A stretch of DNA of 64,000 nucleotides, from contig OX155960.1 in assembly GCA_944548615.1 (NCBI GenBank), positions 34,634,499 to 34,698,498 on the forward strand, read 5' to 3'. A program made the translations under genes and the position numbers. Shown piece after piece: positions 36,556 through 48,129 of the stretch (the first letter of the stretch is position 1; the number at the start of each line of letters is the position of its first letter). A model generated the notes under the pieces. That model ran no database searches, was not told the DNA's origin, and saw only the letters and a program-made list of their open reading frames with translations. The stretch comes from Micropterix aruncella. Lineage: Eukaryota > Arthropoda > Insecta > Lepidoptera > Micropterigidae.

Positions 36556-37020
36556 ATGAGCGCATAATGGAATGGCATGTGTACTTACAAGAATACCAAA
36601 AAGCTAAAGAGAACATGCCTGAAGGCTCGGATACGCACCAAAATCCATGCATTGGAGATGTGGTGTCGGCGTAAAATGTTAGGAATTTCATGGACAGTAC
36701 GCCGCACTAACAAATATATTCTTGAAGAACTCGGCATACAAGTGAGGCTCTCCACACTATGCATGAGAAGGGTCCTGCAGTACGTTGGTCATGTTGCCAG
36801 GAGAAACCCAGAGAATCTGGAGAAAATGCTTTCCGGGGGTCAAGTGGGGGTGAAGAAGAAGGAGAGGCAGATCACCGGCCAGATGGCCTGTGATCGACCT
36901 CATAAAAGAATCTGCGACCCACCATGGAGAAGACAGGTCGAAGTGGAGGAGCCTTGTAGGCAAACTGTTGTCTAGTGGCCACGACTAGTTTGGAAAGAAG
37001 ACACGAAGGAAAAAAGGAAT
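36556..37020 (+). pseudogene. RTE-type LINE C-terminal fragment
   Basis: The frame 36577-36975 includes HALEMWCRRKMLGISWTVRR, TNKYILEELGIQ, and RRVLQYVGHVARRNPENLEK. EMW--R-ML-ISW--R-TN--IL is the hallmark of the segment downstream of the RT in RTE/BovB-like and related endonuclease-RT proteins, followed by YVGHVARR. The copy is 5' truncated just upstream of this block. The end of the frame is degraded. A second, different fragment of the same type is at 61390. There is no start codon to choose; the methionine at 36577 is fortuitous. Confidence 0.8.
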
Positions 37021-37227
37021 AATACTTCTTACTTAAATCTGAGAGAGGTACCTACTATTGTTTAAGCCGAGCTTTAAAGGATTTTACCGAAGGTGACTTC
37101 CAGAGTTCAAGCGAATTAAAATCGACGAAGCAGTAGGCCATTCGAAGATAATGGGTCGAAGAGGTCTAAAATTAGGACGGTGAAGACAATGAGGGAAAGC
37201 GAAAATAGGTGAACATATCTCCATTGG

Positions 37228-37605
37228 CGTATGGATAACCGCTTCAATTGAGCCCTAAACTCAAACACATGGTCATACTTGAGTGCAAACGTTTAGGTTT
37301 ATCTAGCAGTTCTTCAGTGAGATCGAGGTTAGCCATATCCGTTTTCTTCAGTAGTGGCAAAAAGAATGATTGCGCAATGATTTTGTTGGTATCCTCCGGG
37401 AGTAATTGCTTAAAAGCACCTGTAGAGAATAGAAGCTAGCGAATATTTTTCGACTACCCTTGTAAACTTGTGGTAGCCACTCCTGGCAATCTCTCCAGAC
37501 ATCTCTCATGCTTTCTCTCCAGATATTTATCGAGGGTGAGACTTCTATAGCCTCATTTATATATATACTATTTTGATCAGTTCGATCTTTGGAATTCACA
37601 CCTTC
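37228..37605 (-). pseudogene. Possible pogo/Tigger-type transposase remnant
   Basis: On the minus strand a frame from 37599 reads YINEAIEVSPSINIWRESMR, DVWRDCQEWLPQVYKGSRK. After a frame change it continues FKQLLPEDTNKIIAQSFFLP, LLKKTDMANLDLTEELLDKP. Together these look like one protein broken by an indel near 37420. The W-----VW--C--WLP block followed by L-EEL recalls the region beyond the DDE domain in pogo/Tigger/jerky transposases, but the match is from memory and weak. Confidence 0.35.
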
Positions 37606-37954
37606 CTTAATTTATCGTTTTTGGTTAGGTATTGAGGTTCGTATGAATTTTCTTTTATTTTTGTGGCATTATCAAAAAAATCCCCTATTTTGGCATCTCT
37701 CTGATATTCCTCTAACTTTTCGGGTGCAATATTGATATTAATATAAAATCGTAGTCAATGTAAGATGTTAATCAATGTAATTTCAAGTCAGTTAAGTCAT
37801 CCACACTTAAATTTATTGTCATCATTCTGTAATTTCATTATTCCACTTTTCCATTTTATTATTCGACTATTCCACTTTTATTGAAAAGCGTTTGAGTGGG
37901 TGTTTGGCTTGCCTCTATGAATGCAACACAATAACGAATATTAAAATATGTACT
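37606..37954. other. Unassigned AT-rich DNA
   Basis: No open frame or repeat assigned. Small TTCCACTTTTCCATTTTATT direct repeats near 37840-37880. Confidence 0.5.
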
Positions 37955-37955
37955 A

Positions 37956-38679
37956 CTAGCTGACCCGTGCCCACTTCGTTGGGCGGTAAAAATTTTTACT
38001 TGTGATGAAATTATGAGTGTGGTTCGGTTAGTACTGAGTGCTATGATTTATTTCCTGACTGCCAAAAGATATATTTTTACTGCATATGTATGTATGTATT
38101 TGCATGCCAATTTGAATATATTACCGTTATTTGTGAGTGTTTTCTTTGTGAGTGTCTTATCTCTTTAACCATTTATGCAGTAAAAGGGAAATTATATGCA
38201 GTAAAAGGGAAAAGTCTTTTGTCACTTGAGACGATAAACTTACTTATTTTGATATGAATTCATAATTGTTGATAATAAACATGACCAATAAACATGACCT
38301 AACGATTTAAATTATTTTTTAAATATAAAAAATTACTTTTTGTGACCTAAATACAAAATTTAGACATATGTTTTCCCTTACTTTTTTGCAGGCAATACTA
38401 AGCTCTACAACTTTTCTCTAGAACTCAATCATATATCTCTCATCGTTAAAACAGCGTTCGTAAGAAACGTTTTCATTCGACTGTTTTTCTCCGAATTACT
38501 TTGTAAATCCAACGACCACGAAAAAGTCTTTTCATTTTTCGGATTAATATATAGCCATATGACACTTACAAATAACGTGGCTTTCTATTCGCAAAAAAAT
38601 TTTCTAAATCGGTTCAGTAGATCCAGAGATTACTTCCTACAACGTCACAAACTTTACCTCTTTATAATATTAGTATAGA
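37956..38679 (-). mobile_element. Helitron, non-autonomous, complete ends
   Basis: On the minus strand it starts TCTATACTAATATTATAAAG at 38679 and ends with a hairpin (GCCCAACGAAGTGGGC) followed by ACGGGTCAGCTAG at 37956. TC at the 5' end, CTAG at the 3' end, a hairpin about 10 bp inside, no TIRs, and insertion between A and T are the defining signs of a Helitron. It is about 724 bp and has no Rep/helicase frame. Internal sequence CAGTAAAAGGGAAA is locally duplicated. Confidence 0.85.
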
Positions 38680-38699
38680 AGTATAGATTACGACACGGT

Positions 38700-38933
38700 C
38701 GCGGTTCCATACCTATGTCGTATTATCTCTTTAACTATTTATTCAGTAAAAGGTAAAAGTCTTTTGTTTTAAACACTTGAGACGATAAATTTAGTTATTT
38801 TGATAAGAATTCATAATTGTTGTTAATATGACCAATAAACATGACCTAACCATTCAGTAGTTTTTGCGTGAAAGAGTAACAAACATCCATACATACATTC
38901 TTACAAACTTTCGCGTTTATAATATTAGTTGGA
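38700..38933 (-). mobile_element. Helitron 5'-end fragment
   Basis: 5' terminus TCCAACTAATATTATAAACG at 38933 (minus strand), then CGAAAGTTTG and a CATACATACAT-type microsatellite. The distal part (TTGAGACGATAAATTTAGTT, ATGACCAATAAACATGACC) matches the interior of the neighbouring Helitron at 38160-38310. No 3' hairpin is present, so it is truncated or fused to its neighbour. Confidence 0.75.
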
Positions 38934-38989
38934 TAGTAGGAGAAAATTTTCAAAATATATGTTGACGCTTAGAATTTAAATTTCGAATA

Positions 38990-39205
38990 TCAATTTCTTA
39001 GATTTTATCCTACTTACTTGACAGTTATCGTTATATTTTAGATAATTCACATTATATCTTTATAAATTTTTGCCTATGTGTTATTCTGATGTGGAAGCTA
39101 TATTATTGTAAAGTTTTATCAAAATCCATTCAGTAGTTTTTGCGTGAAAGAGTAACAAACATCCATATATTCTTACAAACTTTCGCGTTTATAACATTAG
39201 TAGGA
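38990..39205 (-). mobile_element. Helitron 5'-end fragment
   Basis: 5' terminus TCCTACTAATGTTATAAACG at 39205 on the minus strand. It shares TTTTTGCGTGAAAGAGTAAC and CTATATTATTGTAAAGTTTT with the complete element at 52573-52791. No 3' terminus found. Confidence 0.75.
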
Positions 39206-40404
39206 TTACCACTTTAATATGGCTGCAATTGCAATGAAGTGTCAATGATTATACTATAAATTATTTGGTCTAATTAGGTTATAAATATAATTCGACTTGC
39301 TAATATGCCTTTAATACCGGTATTACGCGTTTATGAATTTATGTAATAGTTTATATAGCTATAACTTAAATGCGATAGGAATTATTATTAATTTATTAAG
39401 AAATTACATGATTTAAGCAGATGTAAATACATAGTTAGTTTTATCTTATAGTTAAATTTAATCAATGGATTTATAGGATTTAATGCTAGCTTCTTGTATA
39501 GCTTGTTCATTAAATACCTATTTTGTTTAATACCGTTGTAATTTATATCATTTTCTAGATTTTATTGGACACCTTTAACACTTTGCTAAAGCCTATTTTT
39601 AGAGCGCGTGAAAACCGATAAAAAACTACCACTGAATGGCAAAGTCTAAATTAATTTTAGTAGTGATTTTGGAGAGTTGTTCGCCGTAATTGCTGTTTTA
39701 TTATAGCTAATATATTCAATCAACTTTTAATGAACTATGTACCTGAATATGTCTGCCAGGTGTCGACCTTTGTTAATTTAAAGGCGCTGTTAGTAAGTGG
39801 TCGCAATTATTTTAAATCGCACGTATTCCTACATACCTTAGGTCGGCGGCATAGCAACCGGTCGACTAATTTTCTTCATTAGGTGATAATTGTCGCTACG
39901 CGGATGCGCATGCGCAAGGCTTCCTAAGCTATCGTTATATCCATGTCTAGGAACTGGATACCAAACTCGTAGGCGTTCTACTTAGCCTCTTTTGTGTAGG
40001 ACGAGAGAAATGTTTGATAATTCCATCTAATATTCTTCATCATCACTTCCTCTGCTGAATGCTGCTGATCTACAATCACACTTCCTCTTGATTCTCTGCC
40101 ACCCTTATTTTACTGTTCGTGATATCATTTATCTATCTTTGTTTTTCTACTGATCTCCGTTTTATAGCATTGCATCTTTTTTAAGCACTTTACTATTAAA
40201 GAGTAAAAATTTCTTTCGTCAACGCCGTCTTTCGTCCGGACCTGCTCAAGCTGTTCGCTCAATCGTCTTAAGAACCTCGGTGACTTGATGCACAGCGTCA
40301 GTACTTCTGGTAATGAAGCCACTATCCGGTTTATAGAATGTCCGATTCTGTTCGTTTTCCCCTACATCAAGAAGACAGCAAACTGTATGTCGACCTTCAT
40401 ACAA
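39206..40404. other. Unassigned AT-rich DNA
   Basis: No repeat or gene recognised. The 65-codon minus frame at 40125-40322 has no known domain. Confidence 0.5.
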
Positions 40405-41470
40405 CTTTAATCTTATATATAAAATGGATGTTGCTACATATGTCCGAGCTTAATAGACTCCGAAACCGTTTCACGGATCACCATGAAAGTTGGCATATAT
40501 ATGTGTATTTTTTCATAAATACGGTTTTTATGATATCCGCTTTGTTGTAACTTAACACTAGATAACGCTGCTCCACATCAACTTCTATGCCGCTTAACCG
40601 ATCGCCATAAAAATTGGTATACATAGACATTTCATACCGCATACTATTTTCGCAATAAATTAACTGTATTGTCAGCAATAAATTTGAAGAATTTGTAAGT
40701 ACTACTAAATTTTGCTTAAAATATGGTGTTCTTTGTTATTATTAGGAATATAAAGTGACGTATCGTAATCAAATAAGATTCAAGTCTTCTAGACACTTTA
40801 GAATAATCGGTGGGATAATATGCAAGTAATAACATAAAGAGTAAAACAAACAACCAAAAGTCTGTAATCTAAAAACAGCTCATAGACGAAGAGACATTAA
40901 AATAGTTGCCAACCTGTACCTACTAGAACCAGAATTCCTATAGCTAAGTCAACAAAGAAATTTTGTAAGGTCCGTCAGAGGTGTGCCCTGTTCCCGATCC
41001 TTCTGGTCTATAGGTATAGATGCCATTGTTATGTCAGCAACAAATTTGCAGGATTTGTAAGTACTACTAAATTTTGATTAATATATCGCGTTTACTATCA
41101 TTATTAGGAATATAAAGTGACGTGTGGTTATCAAATAAGGTTCAGGTCTTCTATATACGTTTGAATATTCGAAGGCGCTGCAGCCACCAAATGGCGCTGC
41201 AGCTAACTTCTATACCGTTCAACCAATCGCCGTGAAAAATCGGTAAACATAGGTATTTGAGCACGAACAATATTTCCGAGTTGTTGTCACTTGCCACTAG
41301 ATGGCGCTGCAGCAGATCAACTTATATATCGTTCAACTGATAGCCATTAAAATATATAAATTCGAAAGTCGAAGAAACGGCGAACGTCCAAAGTCATAGG
41401 CTACTTGGGTGGGGGGAGGGGGGAGGGCGAGAGGGTTGTGTGGGAGGGGGAAGAAAACGGATGCCCGAGC
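40405..41470 (+). repeat. Composite repeat with short blocks around a 362-bp tandem array (locus 2)
   Basis: A block with CTAGATGGCGCTGCAGC, CTTCTATACCGTTCAACC and CGCCGTGAAAAATCGG-like sequence occurs at about 40556-40635, 41165-41255 and 41290-41360. Between the first and second lie 40671-41160, about 1.35 units of the 362-bp repeat seen at 11400 (GTCAGCAATAAATTTG at 40671, GTCAGCAACAAATTTG at 41033). The right edge is a G-rich tract at 41407-41455. The whole may be one non-coding mobile element. Confidence 0.65.
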
Positions 41471-42431
41471 ATTGCCGGTTAACATTCCATTATTTTAGTA
41501 TACTTGAACACAATAAATTTTTAAATAATCAAAACATTGCGACTTAAATCAACGATTTATAAGGATTCTCTGGTATTATCAACGAGTATTAAATTGTGAG
41601 GCTTTGAATAGGATACTGCAGATGCATTACAGTATCAATTAGGTCAAGTTTACTGAGTATCCAGTTACAGGCGATGACTAATGCGATGATGTCGATCGTA
41701 ATTAATTAGGTTAGCAAACCACCTTCCGCTTGGCTTGGTGCATTGAGAATGTAAACAGTCGTCTACATCCTTACATGGCTAGTTACTTAACTTAGTCTCG
41801 CCTAGAAATGCTAGTCGCCTGACTTAATGGACGATGAAATGGTATCTGCCCATTTCATGTGTGGTAATGGTAAATCGATTTATTAAGCTTCGGGTTTCAT
41901 TTATGCGTATAGTAAATGTTGCTTCCGATTTTCAAGTACTTCTACTTAACCGATTCTCATGACCCTTTGCATACTTATTCAGTCTTAATAATAGTACAAT
42001 CTATGATAATTTCAACATTTAATCCTCGAATACTGATGCTGTGGGAATACTGCCTATCTAACCCGCGAGACTTAAACATCTGTTGATTTTAAATTAGTAT
42101 TGTGAGTCTTAAGGAGAGGTTTTGCCATCGACCTCCGGGTTCCAAATCCTTAGCCCTGATGCTGCCGTGAAAGTTAAAAATAAAGTGAAGAAAAAACTTT
42201 ATTGAAGCTTAGAAATAATATTACTGCGATGGAAACTTTTCTATCATTGCGATGGAAAATTTTCTACTTAATCCACCCTGTTTTTTTTAAAATGTAGTCA
42301 AAGCCCTAATTTGTAATACATCTTCTATTGTACAAAAAGCCGTTTAATTTAAAAGTTTTTTGCGTTTGGTTTGTCATATTTTCAGTGTCATTCAAAAAAG
42401 CCTTCATATTCTGTTATTTTTTATTTCTATA
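41471..42431. other. Unassigned DNA
   Basis: No open frame or recognised repeat. Confidence 0.5.
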
Positions 42432-42973
42432 CTAGCTGACCCGGCGAACTTCGTACCGCCTAAAAGTCAATGAATGTCGTGTTACAGATTAACTGAACTT
42501 AATTTATGATTTTATGAAAGTAATACAATGAATACAAAATAAATATTAAGTTCACTACTTTATTAAGATAGACAAAAAGAAATATAAAAGTACAAAAATT
42601 AAGTATATCAATCGCGTGTCAGCAAAGGATGGGATGCACTCGGTTTAATTCTCTTTATTGAATCACCTTGTGATATAAGTCATTTTTTGTTTCTTTATTA
42701 GGCGCAAGAACAAATAAAGCGGATGATTTGCCGACACGTGAACATGCCATGTACAACTGACCATGAGAAAAACACGGATTTACATTTTGTATGGGAAAAT
42801 GTTTTTCTTTAATTTAATTTCCCAATTTTCCAATTTTTGTTTTTAATGATTATTCTGCTATTCGGGACGGAGACAAATACTACAAATCAGAAACCATGAA
42901 AATCGGTCTAACGTTCTCGAGTTATAAGTGTTTGAACAAACCCGACTATGTTTTATATATATATATATATAGA
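42432..42973 (-). mobile_element. Helitron, internally deleted, keeps helicase C-terminus
   Basis: Minus strand 5' end TCTATATATATATATATAAA at 42973; 3' end GGCGGTACGAAGTTCGCC hairpin, then GGGTCAGCTAG at 42432. Flanked by A and T. Contains the last ~40 codons of a Helitron helicase (see next entry) and lacks the Rep domain and most of the helicase. Confidence 0.85.
42655..42783 (-). pseudogene. Helitron Rep/helicase, C-terminal fragment
   Basis: The minus-strand frame reads NPCFSHGQLYMACSRVGKSS and then ALFVLAPNKETKNDLYHKVI, Q, stop. CFSHGQLYVACSRV is the strongly conserved last helicase motif (motif VI region) of Pif1-type Helitron proteins, which unwind DNA during rolling-circle transposition. 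Only this tail survives; the frame upstream is lost in AT-rich sequence. It places the shared lepidopteran terminus at the same element as a true Helitron enzyme. Confidence 0.85.
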
Positions 42974-43495
42974 TTTTTCAATTCAATTTCTATTTTTTCG
43001 TAACCGTATCCCCAATTTTGTGACCCTAAAAAGATAAATCGCATACAGGTACTTTTGCTTCCCTGAAACTTTGCTAACCTGAAATTTTGCTCATTTTCGC
43101 AATGATTGAAAGAGTCATGGAGGCATGGTCTTCTTACTGTAAGACGCAACATACAATCTCAGGGGATATTCAACTACGATTCTGAAGTCGAGTTCATTGT
43201 GTAAAGGTGTTAGAGAATCATCCATTTATATTTATTTTTGCATCTTATTTTCATTAGAAAACTGGTGACGCTTCATGTTTACATTACTAATCGCACAATA
43301 ATCAACGTATCGGAATCTCGTAAAAGAAGCATAGCGTGAATATTCAGCTCTCTTATCAATTTCTATTCAATCTCTATGACGCTCTAATTGCTACGTCAAT
43401 GGAACGCAATCAATCACAATTAGAATTTGTATAATCAGCAATTCTGCATTGCTGATGTAATAGAAATTTAACGCTAGATGTATTCAAAGCCAATG
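42974..43495. other. Unassigned DNA
   Basis: No gene or repeat identified between the Helitron and the Penelope-like copy. Confidence 0.5.
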
Positions 43496-43965
43496 ACGTA
43501 TGTATATTATAAATAGGATAGAAAACGAATTTACCGCGTAAAATTTGTAGCACCCGAAATAAGCCATTGAAATAAGAAGAACCCCGAACTTCAATAGAGA
43601 CGACGGTTACAAACTCTCTTCTACGTGGAACCCTCTTCTTAAAATGTTCCCTCCGCCGAACGCCGAACGCAAAGACGTAAGACAGGATACGGTGAGTGTT
43701 GTGTGCAAGACGGATTTTCAAATTTCGCGCGCTCCGACCCCGGCCCCTCACCACCGTTATAACCTACGCAGTGGTGGCAGCGGTATGCGGCCTACCCGCA
43801 AAACAACGGATTGACAGATCTTCAGTCTACCCTGGACAACTGCGGCTGCAACGTCACCGAAAAGTCTTCGGGGTGCTACAAATTTCACGCGGTAAATTCG
43901 TTTTCTATCCTATTTATAATGTCAAACAACCGCGATAGTCTTCGATTTTATACGTATGTATATTA
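43496..43965 (+). mobile_element. Penelope-like element copy C with target-site duplication
   Basis: ACGTATGTATATTA occurs at 43496-43509 and 43952-43965, a 14-bp target duplication. Inside, from left: about 50 bp of inverted 3' tail (TAAATAGGATAGAAAACGAA onward, to CACCCGA), the last 83 codons of the protein in sense, the 3' tail ending TATCCTATTTATAA, and about 32 bp (TGTCAAACAACCGCGATAGT onward) that is the reverse complement of linker sequence just upstream of the GIY-YIG coding region. Inverted partial tails and short end extensions have been described for Penelope insertions. Confidence 0.85.
43563..43814 (+). pseudogene. Penelope-like endonuclease C-terminus (copy C)
   Basis: Continuous frame: AIEIRRTPNFNRDDGYKLSS, TWNPLLKMFPPPNAERKDVR, and ends TPAPHHRYNLRSGGSGMRPT, RKTTD, stop at 43812-43814. 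It has no internal stop over 83 codons and gives the best view of the protein's C-terminus in this window. The GIY-YIG core itself is upstream of the truncation point. The minus-strand frame 43410-43754 is its shadow. Confidence 0.85.
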
Positions 43966-44523
<558 letters not shown>

Positions 44524-45035
44524 GTCAATTTGAATGACATCACGGCGCGATTTGGATGAAACCAATTACATAATAACCGAACCAACCTACGATAACGAGA
44601 CGTGTTTTACAATCGAGATACCTACTTATTTTTACTCAACACATTTTGAAGAGAGAGTGTAGTTTTGCCATCAAAGGCAATATAATTATTGTTTCATTGA
44701 TATTAAAGATAATAAATTGAGTAATTACCTACGTTATATTACGCAAGACGCTTATAACTACCAGCTAAAGCAACTGCTGCATAAAAGCTTCTTTCTCTCT
44801 TTCTTTTCTTTCTCAGTTTTAGTCAGGTAGTAATCGTACACGCGTGTTTCGATCATTAGAAATCAATTTTCAAACATTTTAAAGTAATTACCGCACAGTC
44901 ACCTCGTCACGTCTCAATATCTACTAAGAAGGACAAAGAAATGTTCCTTTTTAACAAAATCGGCCGTTATAATGTTGACTAGATCATAAAAGAATTCCCT
45001 GGATTTTTATTGGGGTTTCCATATAATTTTAATAT

Positions 45036-45290
45036 TCAATATTTATTTATTTATTTAAGCCTATGAAATATTAACATTTAATTACAAAACAATAACATTC
45101 TCTTGGCCTAATGATTATTAATTGAACATTGTTTTGTTGCCTAACTCTAAAAGATGTTCAGATATGATAGTTTATGGTGTGCCATCGCATTAGGAATAAC
45201 CTGTATCGTGGTGGTACCAACAGAAATTTTATTTTGCCTGCCAAAAGATGTTATCTCAGCTCTTAGGTTTTTTTAAAAAAAAAATTGGAA
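45036..45290 (-). pseudogene. Possible 3' end of a LINE (tail and short frame)
   Basis: On the minus strand a frame of about 45 codons (NLRAEITSFGRQNKISVGTT, TIQVIPNAMAHHKLSYLNIF, stop) is followed by an AT-rich stretch ending in TAAATAAATAAATA. The (TAAA)n end is typical of the LINE copies in this window, but the peptide matches nothing I know. Confidence 0.3.
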
Positions 45291-45540
45291 AAGAATTTTT
45301 AATTTAATAAATATAATAATGAAAAGTAGATACTTTAAACTTAAATTGAAAATCTCCAAGAGACAAGTTTTAAGAGACAAGAAATAAGAGTAATAATTAT
45401 TTAAGTTATATACAGAAAAAAAAAAATCTTTTCTTGTTTCGTATTTTTTTTTTGTAAATTTGAAAGGATAATTTATCTAAAAACAAGAGCTTGCCTTTTC
45501 TTAAGAAAAAGAGTTTTATTATTATTATTATTATTATAAA

Positions 45541-45780
45541 AAGCGTTGAGTGCGTTGCGCCATCTAGCGGTAGGTAAAATATCGCGAATAAAGAATATTT
45601 GCGCAATTTTTTTACCGCTAGATGGCGCAGTGTGCTCAACGCTTGTCAAATTTTTATGTATCAGTCAGGTATTTCAAATTTAGCAAAAAAAAGGTTTTTT
45701 TTTTTTTAAGTTTTATAACTTTCATTAACATTCCAGGTATTCAAATTTACAAAAAACAGTTTTTTTTTTGTTTTTTTTTC
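45541..45780 (-). mobile_element. Second copy of the central palindrome element
   Basis: AAGCGTTGAGTGCGTTGCGC, CATCTAGCGGTAGGTAAAAT (45541-45585) is inverted at 45600-45643. Downstream, CTTGTCAAATTTTTATGTAT and a CAGGTATTTCAAATTTAG block reproduce, reversed, the left half of the element at 34211-34582. The outer TIRs are not present, so this copy is truncated. Confidence 0.7.
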
Positions 45781-46960
45781 AAAGTTTAAGTTTATGCTGT
45801 TACTTAACCTAAATAAATAAAATAAAATATAAATAAAAGTCAAATAATATAAAAATTATCGCAATAAGATTGAAGGCATACTACAAAATTACATCTCATA
45901 AATATTAAAATCGACTGTTACATCCTTAACTTGTAACTCTGTATAATCTTATAAAAAACTGTTAACTTCTACAGTTACGTAACCATGACACCGTTTTCCA
46001 CGCTGAGATTACCATAATTCAAATGATTCAATGAAAACCGCAATAACGGTGGCTTCAAATATGACATCAAGTAATATGGTCTATCACGTTTCTGTGGTTT
46101 TAGCCCCGTCGCCATCGTGGTAGGAAGAGCATGTCATTATTTCTAAAAGTGTATCTCCCTCTCTCTTCAGTTCTCCTTGGCATTATTTTAGTAATAAATG
46201 TTTTTGATATTTATATAAATTGAAATTGTTACTGTTGAACTTCATGAGGTTTCGTTGGCATTTTTGAGTAATTGAGCTTTATTTATTTTCATGTCTATCA
46301 GGAATTATTATTTTTATAAAATGCTTTATAGTTACGGTATCAATTTGGTAATTATGTAATTAGATGTATTATGTTGTGAAATGATATATTTTTTGACCTA
46401 TAACTTTAAAGTTAACGTGCATACTTCAACATAATATTTTTCATATTTCAAATTTATGGAACTAGGGGGTACGGACAGTACGATATCTGTGTTGCCAGTC
46501 CGTAATGCCAGCTTGTCGAATTTATATTCCTTGGGTATGCGAAATATAACAAAAATCTTGAGTGATTATATAGTTGTCTAATTGCTTACTATTGCTAGTG
46601 ATTATGCTATTGTGTGACTGTGACTAATTGCCAGTGAGTATGTAGTTGTCTAATACTTATTATTATACTAAAATTAACTCATGATGTACTGTACTAGTGA
46701 AATTGCTTCAACATTGTAGTGGCAACTGTTGTACTGATTTGCAGTGGCATCGCGGTTGGCTAATATAGGTGCCTTGTTGGCGTCATTACCCATATTGGTG
46801 GGGTTGAACTAATGTTTTTTTACCTAGAAAACGAGTCTTACAGATTCGTTGATATATAATCTGAAACAGTCCTTCAATCATATCTTCTCACAGTCATGGT
46901 TCTTTCAGATAAGTTTAAGAATATATTTTTTTTCGAAATAAAATACTTAAAAAGGCCATA
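45781..46960. other. Unassigned AT-rich DNA
   Basis: A block near 46480-46540 (GCCAGCTTGTCGAATTTATA, TTCCTTGGGTATGCG) resembles 30405-30460, indicating a low-copy dispersed repeat. No gene. Confidence 0.45.
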
Positions 46961-46964
46961 ATAA

Positions 46965-47290
46965 TATACAAAGTATGCCTAGCTAGGCAGAAGCCCGTAC
47001 CAAGGTAGACTCGACTATGTTAGTTGTAAAATATGAATCGTGCGCACAAGACAAGGGAAAAATAATATCTAATAGCTCTAATTATTAGGCAGTATGTATC
47101 TCACTCAAGAGTGTTTTTAATCTAGATAGATGAATAATGTGTAATGATATCTGATACTTCATAATCATGTTCAGAAAATAATAAATAATACAAAAAAAAA
47201 CAATAAAAAATAATAATAAAACATTGATAAAATGAAATAAATAAAAAAATAAATGAGGGTTATATGGTCAGTAAATAATGGAGTAAAAAT
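46965..47290 (-). repeat. LINE 3'-UTR-like sequence
   Basis: TATGCCTAGCTAGGCAGAAG and CCCGTACCAAGGTAGACTCG at 46976-47014 resemble the hairpin-bearing 3' ends at 8822 and 58664. The adjacent A-rich stretch (47150-47270) fits the same family's 3' UTR. No coding part is recognisable. Confidence 0.4.
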
Positions 47291-48125
47291 ATCCTAGAAG
47301 CAATATTTAAAAAGTCTTCGTCCTTCTGTTCTGCGATTTGTCGATAAAAATGATGTCTCAATAAATTACATATTCTGAGTAAGCTAATTAATTATTGTGT
47401 AATCCGCCACAATAAGGTTTGTCAAGCGCGGTTTCATATAACGCAAATAAGCCGTCTATTCTCTGAATGTCGTGCCCAGCGTCATAAATACAACATAACC
47501 TCATTAAACGGAAATTATAAAAACCAGGATATTTACAAACTTTCCTGAAGAAAAAGACGGATCCTAACATATACCTAGTTTTTCAGGATAATTTGGTTTT
47601 GCAAACACCATGGTTTTTTTTTACTATGCTTACATTGTTCGGTGCTGATGTATCTGTTGGAAATGAAAACCAGAGTACAAAACAGCCTACCAAATTAGGA
47701 ATCGAGTTCGTATGGCGTGGGTGACTTATTGCATAACAGCGAAAAAGTTTATAATACCTTGCCCATAACGAGGTGACACGAGCGCTGGTATTTGGACCGC
47801 TGGAACAGTTTCTCCTTTGAAATTTATATGAATGTATTTTTTATGTAACATTGAATCTTTTCGAATGTTGAAATATCCGCGGATTTTTTACGATTATGTA
47901 TGGCACAACTGTCTTAGAGGTCACCACTTCCTCTTGAGTTATTTTTATTTTCTCGATCGATCCGTTACATACGGATTTCAGTGTCATTATTAGCTCACTG
48001 GGTTGCGATATATTTACCAAACCCCTTTACTGAACTGTATATTCGCATTACACTTGACATAATATTTCTTTATTTTATAAGTGGAAAAATTGTCATGAAT
48101 TTCGAGATCATGTCTTATCGGAGAT
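47291..48125. other. Unassigned DNA with a small dispersed repeat
   Basis: 47333-47390 (GCGATTTGTCGATAAAAATG, AAATTACATATTCTGAGTAA) matches 31008-31083. Otherwise no feature. Confidence 0.45.
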
Positions 48126-48129
48126 ATAT

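Noticed and set aside
43410..43754. 114-codon minus-strand open frame
   Set aside because: Shadow of Penelope-like copy C; the plus frame matches copy A and the C-termini of B and D.
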